A DNA stretch of 28,744 nucleotides from CAZJHD01 sp964545855 (lineage in GTDB: Bacteria > Planctomycetota > UBA1135 > JACQFD01). How positions within the stretch are numbered: the stretch's first letter is position 1; every line of letters begins with the position of its first letter. Both the position numbers and the translations under genes were made by a program. The notes under the pieces are model-generated. The model saw only the letters and a list, made by a program, of their open reading frames with translations, made no database searches and had not been told where the DNA came from. Positions 21,871-28,744 of the stretch are shown piece after piece. The stretch spans positions 1 through 28,744 of the forward strand of contig CAZJHD010000054.1 of assembly GCA_964545855.1 (NCBI GenBank). Direction: 5' to 3'.

Positions 21871-23178
21871 ATGGATCGACGACTCGCTTTCGCACTTCCG
21901 CCCGCTCTCCTCCTCCTCGCCGCGGGCAGCGCCGCGGCGGACACGCTCAGGGTCCCCAAGGACTTCCCCACCATCCAGTCCGCGATCGACGCCGCCCAGA
22001 GCGGCGACGTGATCCTCATCGGCAAGGGGACGTACACGGAGGCCGTCTCCATCGTCTCGCGCACGGGTCTCGTCCTGAAGGGGCAGGGGAATCCGCTCCT
22101 GGACGGCCTCGACGTCCAAGTGCCGCTCCGCATCGAGAGCTCGACGGACATCACCGTGCAGGGCCTCCTCCTCACGCGCGGCAACCCCGCCGCGATCGAG
22201 GTCGTCTCCTGCACTCGGCCGACGATCACCAAGTGCCGCATCGAGGGTGGCCCCGACATGGGGATCTACCTCGAGAGCAGCGCCGAAGCGAAGGTGGTCG
22301 GCTGCCGAGTTTCGGACGTCGAGGATGAGGGGATTCGCGCCGACTTCTGCTCCCGGCTCGAGATCGCCAAGTGCCGGATCGCGCGGGTCGGCGACGAAGG
22401 GATCACGTCGAACGCGATGTCGGAGGGCCTGATCCATGGCAATCGGATCGAGGACGTCGCAAGCGACGGGCTCTCGATCTCCGAGGGCGACGGCACCAAG
22501 GCCACTCAATCGAGGATCCTGAAGAATCGAATCGACCGTCCGGGCGACGACGGCATCGACCTCACCGGCAGCAACAACGAGGTGAGCGGCAACATGGTGG
22601 TGGACGCCGGCGACGAAGGCGTGCTCCTCCGTGGCGCCGAGTCGTCGACCCAGAACCTCGTCTCGAAGAACCGGGTCATCGGGCCCGACGAGCGCGGATT
22701 CGTGGTCGACGGAGTCGCGCATACTCTCGAGAAGAACCTCGTCCTGAAGGCTCGCGACGACAGCTACCGCGTGAGCGGATCGGATCACGTGCTCGCGCGC
22801 AACAAGTCGATCGCGACGGGGAACGACGGGATCAAGCTCGTGGACGCGAATTCCTGTCGCATCGAGAAGAACGTCATCGCGAAGTCCGCGGAGGACGGAA
22901 TCGACCTCGACGGAGTCACGAACGACAACGTCCTCCTCGGCAACAAGGTCGCCGGCTCCGGTCGGAGCGGCATCGACGTCGGAGGCATCGGCAACGAGGT
23001 CGAGGGAAACCGCGTCACGAAGGCGATCCAGTACGGCTTCGATCTGGAGAGCGGGGGGAACACCCTGCGCAAGAACTCCGCCTCGGGCAGCGGCATCGCC
23101 GACCTGAGGGACCAGGCCGGCGCCGGCGCGAACGTCTACGAAGACAACAAGTTCAAGACGATCGTGATGCCCAATTGA
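21871..23178 (+). CDS. secreted right-handed parallel beta-helix protein
   Basis: A 435-residue exported protein. ATG 21871 follows GGAGG by five bases and starts a signal peptide (about 1-22, ending AAA before Asp). The opening VPKDFPTIQSAIDAA then SGDVILIGKGTY (about 28-55) is the standard start of PbH1/NosD-type beta-helices. The rest is a run of about 22-residue coils marked by repeats of the form N.I....DGI.L, for example ...GDDGIDLTGSNNEVSGN, EDGIDLDG and RSGIDVGGIGNEVEGN. Such proteins include pectate lyases, alginate epimerases and many surface proteins of planctomycetes. No catalytic signature is visible, so it may be a binding or structural surface protein. Confidence 0.88.
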   Translation: MDRRLAFALPPALLLLAAGSAAADTLRVPKDFPTIQSAIDAAQSGDVILIGKGTYTEAVSIVSRTGLVLKGQGNPLLDGLDVQVPLRIESSTDITVQGLLLTRGNPAAIEVVSCTRPTITKCRIEGGPDMGIYLESSAEAKVVGCRVSDVEDEGIRADFCSRLEIAKCRIARVGDEGITSNAMSEGLIHGNRIEDVASDGLSISEGDGTKATQSRILKNRIDRPGDDGIDLTGSNNEVSGNMVVDAGDEGVLLRGAESSTQNLVSKNRVIGPDERGFVVDGVAHTLEKNLVLKARDDSYRVSGSDHVLARNKSIATGNDGIKLVDANSCRIEKNVIAKSAEDGIDLDGVTNDNVLLGNKVAGSGRSGIDVGGIGNEVEGNRVTKAIQYGFDLESGGNTLRKNSASGSGIADLRDQAGAGANVYEDNKFKTIVMPN

Positions 23179-23204
23179 CGGCGAACGGCGGATCCGGTCC
23201 GCTG

Positions 23205-23237
23205 GCGGCGCCGGGGGGAGTCCTCCTCCGGCGCCGC
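23205..23237. terminator. bidirectional terminator hairpin
   Basis: A perfect 10-bp stem GCGGCGCCGG/CCGGCGCCGC (23205-23214, 23228-23237) with a 13-base loop that can itself pair G-rich against C/T-rich bases. It sits in the 72-base gap between converging genes. No T-run on either side, yet the stability and position favour termination for both genes. Confidence 0.55.
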
Positions 23238-23250
23238 TGTCTCGTCTCCG

Positions 23251-24888
23251 TCAGTTGCGCTGCGAGGACGCCTCGAAGCTTCCTCCGAGATCCTCGAAGG
23301 CGGAGCGTCGCAGCACCGACGCATCGAGCGTGATGTCCTCGCGCGCCGCGCCCCTCGCGACGGTGTAGACGACCTGCGCCCCGTCTCCGATCGCGCCGAG
23401 CCGTGCGACGACCTCCGCCTCGCTCGCGAAGGGCGCCCCGTCGATCGCGACCACGAGGTCTCCTTCGCGGAAGCCGGCGCGGGCGAGGGCGCCCTGCGGG
23501 TCGACGCGGCTCACGCGCAGCGCGTCGACGGGTATCGCCTCGAAGGTCACGTCGGCGTTGCCGGCCACCGCGAGCGGCATGAGCGCGCGCGTCCGCGTGG
23601 CGCCCTGGAGACCGAGACCGTACGCGCCGTGGGGCACGGCCTCGAACACCGCGAGCGTCTCGGAGGCGCCGAGCACGCGATGCCGAAGGCCGCCGAAGGG
23701 GGCATCGAGCTCGCGCAGCGAGACGCGGTCGCCCTCCTGCGCGCCGGGGACCGTCACGGCGATGCGCGCGAGCGGGCGCGCGCGGACGCTGACGGAGTTC
23801 TCGCCGGCGGCGAGCGCGATCCACGAGCGGTGGAGCGAGATCGTCTCGGTGCGTCCGTCCGGCTCGGGGACCGCCGCCGTGACGACGAGCTCGTACTCGC
23901 CCGGCTCGAGGGGCCCGAGCGTGACCGCGCCCTTCGGACCGATCGCCTTGCGTGCGCCGGCGCCGAAGCTGCGGCTCCGAAGGTGCGCCTCGGGCGCGCC
24001 GGCGAGACCGGTCGCCGGCAAGTCCGTCACGAGGAGATCGAGAGACGCCGGAGTCTCGAAGCGGATCGAGACGGCGCGGACTCCCGGCTGCACGCCGACG
24101 CGGCGGCGGCCGAAGTCGGGGCTCACGGCGCCCACCTCGAGGCGCGCGCCGGCGCCGAGCTTCCCGGCGAAGGCGTCCGCGAGCTCGGCGGGAATGCGCG
24201 CGCGCACCTCGCCCTCCTTCCGCGAGATCGTCGGGCAGTAGCCGTGGCGCGAACTCGGGCCCCGCAGCACCGCGACCTCCACCTCGAAATCGTCGACGGG
24301 CTCTCCCTTCGGCGAGAAGGCGCGGACCGAGAGGAGGCTCGCCGGATCGAGCGGCGCCGCTTCGAGATCCTGGTGCGCCACGTGGTCGCGCACCTCGACG
24401 GTGGCCGACGCCGCGAGCGCGCCGTCGTCCTCGCGCGTCGCGCCGAGGAAGTACCGGCCCGGCTCGAGGCCGAGCAGCTCGTAGCGCTCGCCGCGCGCGC
24501 GCCGCACGGAGCGGGTCTTCAGCGCCGCGCCGTCGAGCGTCTCGCCGGCGTCGATCGGCGCGAGGTAGACGCGGAACTCCGTCTCCGTCTCGTCCTCGGG
24601 CGCGATCACGCGACCCTCGATGCCGATGCGAGCGCGCGCCGGCCCGGGGTCGGCGACGCGCGGCGCGGACGGGTCGAACGTTTCCGGCGCGCCCTCGCCA
24701 GCGCGCGGAATCGACTCGACGCGTGCCGGCGTCGTCGTCGCCGCGCCCAGACCTTCGCCCCGTCCCTGCGCCTGCGCGTCGACGGGCGACGGCGAGACTC
24801 CGCGGCCCGCGAGCCCGTAGCCGACGGCGCCGCCCACGACGAGCCCCAGGATCAACCCCACCACGAACCGCGAAGCGCCAGGACTCAT
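23251..24888 (-). CDS. membrane-anchored beta-sandwich protein with C-terminal PDZ domain
   Basis: A 545-residue protein. ATG 24888 begins MSPGASRF then a Gly-rich membrane helix (VVGLILGLVVGGAVGYGLAG, about 9-28), so the remainder is likely extracytoplasmic. A Pro/Ala/Gly linker (30-80) leads to several carboxypeptidase-regulatory-like beta-sandwich repeats (about 85-440; e.g. GIEGRVIAPEDETETEFRVY, LGLEPGRYFLGA, LGPLEPGEYELVVTAA). The tail is a PDZ domain (about 455-525): VDPQGALARAGFREGDLVVAIDG then an EV..R.. helix and VVYTVARG. PDZ domains bind C-terminal tails and are common in site-1/site-2 protease regulation. It starts 50 bases after the stop of the sigma-factor fusion gene and is probably its operon partner. 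Confidence 0.8.
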   Translation of the reverse strand: MSPGASRFVVGLILGLVVGGAVGYGLAGRGVSPSPVDAQAQGRGEGLGAATTTPARVESIPRAGEGAPETFDPSAPRVADPGPARARIGIEGRVIAPEDETETEFRVYLAPIDAGETLDGAALKTRSVRRARGERYELLGLEPGRYFLGATREDDGALAASATVEVRDHVAHQDLEAAPLDPASLLSVRAFSPKGEPVDDFEVEVAVLRGPSSRHGYCPTISRKEGEVRARIPAELADAFAGKLGAGARLEVGAVSPDFGRRRVGVQPGVRAVSIRFETPASLDLLVTDLPATGLAGAPEAHLRSRSFGAGARKAIGPKGAVTLGPLEPGEYELVVTAAVPEPDGRTETISLHRSWIALAAGENSVSVRARPLARIAVTVPGAQEGDRVSLRELDAPFGGLRHRVLGASETLAVFEAVPHGAYGLGLQGATRTRALMPLAVAGNADVTFEAIPVDALRVSRVDPQGALARAGFREGDLVVAIDGAPFASEAEVVARLGAIGDGAQVVYTVARGAAREDITLDASVLRRSAFEDLGGSFEASSQRN

Positions 24889-24938
24889 GCGCGCGATTCT
24901 ACGGGCGCGGGTCGAGCCGTCGGAGAGCACGTCACCTC

Positions 24939-27900
24939 TCAGCGCGGCGGCGCTGGCGGCGGAACGAGCCCCGCCTTCGCGAAGCGCAGGACGACGTCGC
25001 GATTCTCGCCCGGCTCGACGGTCACGACGAGCGGCTCGACGGTGCGGTCGTTCGACCAGCTCTCGACGGTGCTGCCGTCCTCGAGCGTCTCGCTCTCCTG
25101 CGCGTAGGGCGTGACGCGGTATCGACCGGGGCGGAGGTTCTTCATCGTGAAGGCGCCCGTCGCCGGATCGACGCGGCAGGCTTGCGACTGGAACGCGCCG
25201 AGCCGCGGCTGGGCGGGCATCCAGTCGAGGTGACCCCAGGGGCCGGCCGCTCCGCCCGCGCGCTCGACGCGGCCGATCACGATGCACCCCGGGTCGAGCT
25301 CGAAGCGGAGCGCATCGGCCTCGCGGCCGACCTCGAGAAGCACCTCGACGGACGGCGCGCTCGCGAAGCCCTCGGCCGTGACGAAGACCTGCGTCGGCAG
25401 GGCCGGCAGCTCCGGGATGAGGAACGCCCCCGAGGCGTCCGCCTCGACGACGACGTTGCTCGAGTCGGCGACGTCGGCGTGCGCTCCCTCCTGCTTCCAC
25501 ACGGCGCCCATGGCGTGGACGGAGGCGCCGGCGACCGGCCGCCCCGTCGCGCGCTCGACGACGACGCCGCGCAGCGGCCCAGCCGTCTCGATGCGGATCT
25601 CGATCGTCGTCTCGGCGTTCGGCACCACGTCGACGGGACGTCCGGCGAGCGTGTCGTTCGACCCGCGGCCCGGCGTGAAGACGTAGAGCTCCTGCCGCCC
25701 GGAAGGCACAGACGCGAGGACGAACTGACCGGAGGAGTCGGTCGCCGCGCTCCTGTTGGCGGCGGAGACGCAGATCACCTGCACGCCTCGGAGCGGCGAG
25801 CCGTTCTTCCAGACGGTGCCGACGACGCGTCCCTCACCGTCGGCGGTCGTCGCGCGCGGGCCGAGATCGAGGATCACGTCGGCGACCTCGCCCTCGCGCA
25901 CTTCGATGCTCGCTTGCGCGAGCGGGGCCTCGAAGATCGAGCCTCTCGAAGACCCGAGGACCGCCGTCACGTCGCGGTCGAAGGCTCGGCCGAAGAGATG
26001 GACCTGGTAGCTGCCGGGCGCGAGCCGCGGGAAGTGGAACCGCCCCTCGGCGTCGGAGAGCGTCCAGGAGGGCATCCCGGGCGTTCGGTTCACGGGATCG
26101 AGTGCGATGGTGCGCGGCTGCGTGTCGGGCACTCCGCCACGGGCCACGACCCCCGCGATCGATCCTCCCTGCGTGAGCCGCAGGACGACGGGCTCCTCGC
26201 GCGGTAGGTCCACCTCGGTCCAGCCGAGGGCGAAGGCGGGGTGCGACGCGAAGAGAGCGATCCGCCCCGCGGGCCCGCGCACTTCGGCGGCGCCGCTCGC
26301 GTTCGTCGAGACGGTGCGGAATCCCGGCGCACCCAGGCGCGCGAGCTCGTTCCTGGCAACGGCGAAGACCGTCGCCCTCGGCAACGGCGCGCCGAGGGGA
26401 TCGTCGCCGTCGACGACGCGTAGGGAGACGCGGTGCTCGCGCTCGAGCCGCACGGTCACGTCCTCGTGCGTCGTCGCGAGGTGGAGGGACTCCCGGTGGA
26501 GCGCGTGGCCGCTCGCACGCACGAAGACCTCGACGTCGTCGCTCCGAAGCCCGCCGACGCGGAAGCGGCCCGGCTCGAGCGCTTCGACGGTCGCTGCTTC
26601 GGGGAGCGTCGCGCCCGGCAGGAAGCCGAGGAGCGGGAACGCGGCCGCCCGGACGAGGATCTCCGGGGTGAGCGGCTGCCCCTCCTCGTCGGAGACGCGC
26701 AGCACGAAGGAGCGCGCTGCTTCGAGGACGATCCGGCACTCGTCGCCGTCCAGGTCGACGAAAGGCCCAGCGCTCCACGGGCGCGTGCCCGTCCGTCGTG
26801 TCGCGATGCGGACCTTCGAGCCCTCGAGTCCGGCGAGCGAGAAGCGCCCATTGGCGTCGCTGACATCGCGGCTCGCCGCCACGGCGACCGCCCGAAGGAT
26901 GGCGTCGAGGGGGCCCGCCGCGACCTCGACGCCGGTCACGGCGCGTCCGTCGGCGTCGACGACGATTCCGGTGAGCGTCTCGCCGCGGCCGATCCGGATC
27001 TCGCCGAGATCCCTCGTCGTGCCGGCTCCGCCTGCGGGAAGCGGTCCCACGACGCGCACGGGCCGGTCCGACGCGGCCACGTCGACGTGGAGGGCGCCGT
27101 CGGGGAGACCGGCGAGAGTGAACGACCCGTCGGCAGCCGTCGTCGTTTCGACGATCGGCAGCTTTGCGAGGAGCCGCGTCGTCCAGGCCGGCAGCTCGAA
27201 GGCCGTTGCGCCTTCGTTCTCGCGCTGGGCGACGACGAGGACGCCGGGGCGAACCCGAGCGGCGCCCCCCTGGTAGGCGATGCCCGGGAGGTTCGACGCG
27301 CGCACGCGCGCGCCCGCCAACGGGCGACCGCTCTCGTCGACGGCGCGGCCCGCGAGGGCGCGCTCCGGAGGCAGGACGAGGTCGCCCACGTCCGTCGACG
27401 TGCCGGCGAGCGTCCTTTGCTCCAGGAGGCGGAGCAGCGGGCGCGGACGCCCCGAGTTCACGGCCAGCAGGTGGATCGCGCGCGGGTCGATGCGCTCGAG
27501 CCGGAAGCGGCCCGCCGCGTCGGTGCGCGCCGACGCGAGGACGGGCTCGCGCAGGAACTCGGGAGCGGTTCCGAAGGTGACTGCCTCGAAGTCGGCCGTG
27601 AGGAGCTCGGCCATGCCGCCAAGCAGCTCCACCGCCGCGCCCTCGACGCCGCGGCCGTCGGTCTCGACGACGCGGCCCGTGAGCGTGGCGAGGGCGTTCT
27701 CGAAGCGCGTGGAGCCGGGATCGGCGGGCAGCGCTTCGCGGCGCGGCGCGCCGGCGCCCGGTCCCATCGACGCGGGTCCGGCTCCGACCGCGGCGGGTGC
27801 GGAGACGGGCGTCTCCGCCGGAGGCGCGGACGCGACGGAGGGAACGCCGCTCGACGCGGGGGCCGGGGGTGGAGCGAGGGCCTGCCAGAGCCCGATCGAG

Positions 27901-28541
27901 ACGAGGAGGAGCGCGGCGGCAGCGAGCGAGACCTTGAGCTTCATGGTCATGACGGCGGCAGTGGAGAGAGGCCCGGCGAGGGCCCCCACGCCTCCCGACA
28001 GCCCGGCGAGCGGCGCGAGCGCCGCGCACCAGGCCGACCGATCCCCGTCGTGCGCTCGGTCGAGCCGGCTCCGCACCATCTCGAGGCCGCGCCGCACGCG
28101 CGTGCGCACCGTCTCGACGGGAACGTCGAGGCGGGAGGCGATCGCGCGCGGCGGGAGGTCCTCGAGGAAGCGCAGGACGATGGCCGACCGGTAGGGCTCC
28201 TCGAGCGCGAGGGTGGCGTCGACGACGAGTCGTCGCGCGCTCTCGCGCTCCAGGAGCTCCGCCGTCGACGGCACCGCCTCGGGCCGCGCGCCTTCGCGCT
28301 CGCGCCGGGGACGGCGTTGCTCGGTGCGTCCGGCGCGCCAGGCGACGCGCCGCACGATGCCCGCGAGCCAGGCGCGGAGCGACTCGGCGTTGCGCGGCAC
28401 GCGCCGCAGCGCGACGAGCCACGCCTCCTGAGCCACGTCGTCGGCTCGGTGCTCGTCGTGGACGAGCACGCGGGCCAGCGCGCGAACGTACCCCTCGTGG
28501 GCGAGGAGCTGCTCGGGGTCGAAGGGGAAGGGAGGAGTCAT
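24939..28541 (-). CDS. ECF-like sigma-70 factor fused through a membrane helix to extracytoplasmic repeats
   Basis: A 1200-residue fusion. Residues about 5-75 are sigma region 2 (DDVAQEAWLVALRRV at 34-48), residues about 105-160 are region 4 with the helix-turn-helix LPPRAIASRLDVPVETVRTRV (129-149). A weak hydrophobic stretch (173-197) and a clear membrane helix (203-222, after MTMKLK) follow, then a Pro/Ala linker (222-280) and about eight beta-sandwich repeats of carboxypeptidase-regulatory-like type (about 285-1190), each opening with L.GRVV..DGR.V.GA.V-like sequence and closing with F.L..L.PG.Y. The sigma domains would be cytoplasmic and the repeats outside. I start at ATG 28541 since the longer GTG start (28571) adds ten non-conserved residues. 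Release of the sigma domain by proteolysis is inferred. Downstream lies the PDZ protein gene. Confidence 0.88.
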   Translation of the reverse strand: MTPPFPFDPEQLLAHEGYVRALARVLVHDEHRADDVAQEAWLVALRRVPRNAESLRAWLAGIVRRVAWRAGRTEQRRPRREREGARPEAVPSTAELLERESARRLVVDATLALEEPYRSAIVLRFLEDLPPRAIASRLDVPVETVRTRVRRGLEMVRSRLDRAHDGDRSAWCAALAPLAGLSGGVGALAGPLSTAAVMTMKLKVSLAAAALLLVSIGLWQALAPPPAPASSGVPSVASAPPAETPVSAPAAVGAGPASMGPGAGAPRREALPADPGSTRFENALATLTGRVVETDGRGVEGAAVELLGGMAELLTADFEAVTFGTAPEFLREPVLASARTDAAGRFRLERIDPRAIHLLAVNSGRPRPLLRLLEQRTLAGTSTDVGDLVLPPERALAGRAVDESGRPLAGARVRASNLPGIAYQGGAARVRPGVLVVAQRENEGATAFELPAWTTRLLAKLPIVETTTAADGSFTLAGLPDGALHVDVAASDRPVRVVGPLPAGGAGTTRDLGEIRIGRGETLTGIVVDADGRAVTGVEVAAGPLDAILRAVAVAASRDVSDANGRFSLAGLEGSKVRIATRRTGTRPWSAGPFVDLDGDECRIVLEAARSFVLRVSDEEGQPLTPEILVRAAAFPLLGFLPGATLPEAATVEALEPGRFRVGGLRSDDVEVFVRASGHALHRESLHLATTHEDVTVRLEREHRVSLRVVDGDDPLGAPLPRATVFAVARNELARLGAPGFRTVSTNASGAAEVRGPAGRIALFASHPAFALGWTEVDLPREEPVVLRLTQGGSIAGVVARGGVPDTQPRTIALDPVNRTPGMPSWTLSDAEGRFHFPRLAPGSYQVHLFGRAFDRDVTAVLGSSRGSIFEAPLAQASIEVREGEVADVILDLGPRATTADGEGRVVGTVWKNGSPLRGVQVICVSAANRSAATDSSGQFVLASVPSGRQELYVFTPGRGSNDTLAGRPVDVVPNAETTIEIRIETAGPLRGVVVERATGRPVAGASVHAMGAVWKQEGAHADVADSSNVVVEADASGAFLIPELPALPTQVFVTAEGFASAPSVEVLLEVGREADALRFELDPGCIVIGRVERAGGAAGPWGHLDWMPAQPRLGAFQSQACRVDPATGAFTMKNLRPGRYRVTPYAQESETLEDGSTVESWSNDRTVEPLVVTVEPGENRDVVLRFAKAGLVPPPAPPR

Positions 28542-28596
28542 GGGGGACGCTTCCCGGTCCCCGCCCGGCACGAATCCGGTTCAGCCGGGAATGGGG

Positions 28597-28743
28597 TCAG
28601 AGAGGCTGTGAAGTTATCGAGACGGAGATCTCCGCCACCGAGGTGACGGTGCCCGGAGTGGTGCTGAGCGTTGCGAGCGTCTCCGTCCACCGGTCGACAG
28701 GCTCCGCCTTCTTCTCGGGCCGATGCGACCGACCGGGCTCTGA
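28597..28743 (-). CDS. possible C-terminal end of a gene running off the right edge
   Basis: The last 48 codons of a minus-strand frame, open to the window edge and closed by TGA at 28597-28599. The residues (EKKAEPVDRWTETLATL then STTPGTVTSVAEISVSITS) look protein-like and third positions are mostly G/C (about four in five), better than the other two frames. Nothing can be said of its function. If real it lies 55 bases upstream of the sigma-fusion gene on the same strand. Confidence 0.33.
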   Translation of the reverse strand, partial: SEPGRSHRPEKKAEPVDRWTETLATLSTTPGTVTSVAEISVSITSQPL

Positions 28744-28744
28744 C

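Noticed and set aside
21301..22788. A long minus-strand frame crossing the ORF6N and beta-helix genes and containing the PHLFLAAMGALG peptide
   Set aside because: Most of it is antisense to two convincing genes. Only the short peptide inside repeat copy 2 has any support from comparison with copy 1.
1..28744. tRNA, rRNA, CRISPR arrays, transposases
   Set aside because: I looked for T-loop-like motifs, regularly spaced repeats and transposase motifs on both strands and found nothing convincing.

Overview
The window is very GC-rich (about 70 % by eye) and densely coded, with strong G/C bias at third codon positions. The contents suggest a large-genome environmental bacterium, most likely a planctomycete or a lineage of similar lifestyle such as Myxococcota. 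The hints are a Ser/Thr kinase with a DWG instead of DFG motif fused to an FGE-like domain, a sigma-70 factor fused to a long string of carboxypeptidase-regulatory-like (beta-sandwich) repeats, a secreted thermolysin-like protease and a parallel beta-helix protein. This is inference from gene content; there is no rRNA or other marker gene.

Layout. 159-3237 (+): a single-pass membrane protein and a secreted metalloprotease. 3256-4008 (-): a methyltransferase. 4089-5523 (+): an MmcQ/YjbR protein, a 161-bp imperfect palindromic element, and a voltage-gated-type K+ channel with a C-terminal zinc ribbon. 5575-13765 (-): a long one-directional run, in transcription order: VapB/VapC-type toxin-antitoxin pair, HrpB helicase, small membrane protein, VOC protein, SRPBCC protein, VOC protein, DoxX-like membrane protein, an unknown protein, an NTF2-like lipoprotein and an orphan TrpF homologue. 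13867-14832 (+): quinone oxidoreductase. 14958-19007 (-): a BaiN/YhiN-type flavoprotein followed by the kinase-FGE fusion. 19083-20578 (+): LarE sulfur transferase translationally coupled to a lipoprotein.

20579-21870 is the accessory-looking part. An ORF6N-domain gene lies between two directly repeated, diverged 150-bp sequences, beside a perfect 27-nt palindrome, and itself contains a perfect 29-nt palindrome written in codons that the rest of the window avoids. 21871-23178 (+) is a secreted right-handed beta-helix protein. 23251-28541 (-) is a probable two-gene operon: a 1200-residue protein joining an ECF-like sigma factor, a membrane segment and about eight extracytoplasmic beta-sandwich repeats, followed 50 bp downstream by a membrane-anchored protein ending in a PDZ domain. 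The right edge probably carries the tail of another minus-strand gene.

The most interesting candidates are the membrane-tethered sigma factor with its PDZ partner (a possible self-contained surface-sensing transcription switch) and the ORF6N cassette with its nested palindromes and flanking repeats. Convergent gene pairs at 5523/5575, 14832/14958 and 23178/23251 are each separated by a GC-rich hairpin that could act as a bidirectional terminator.
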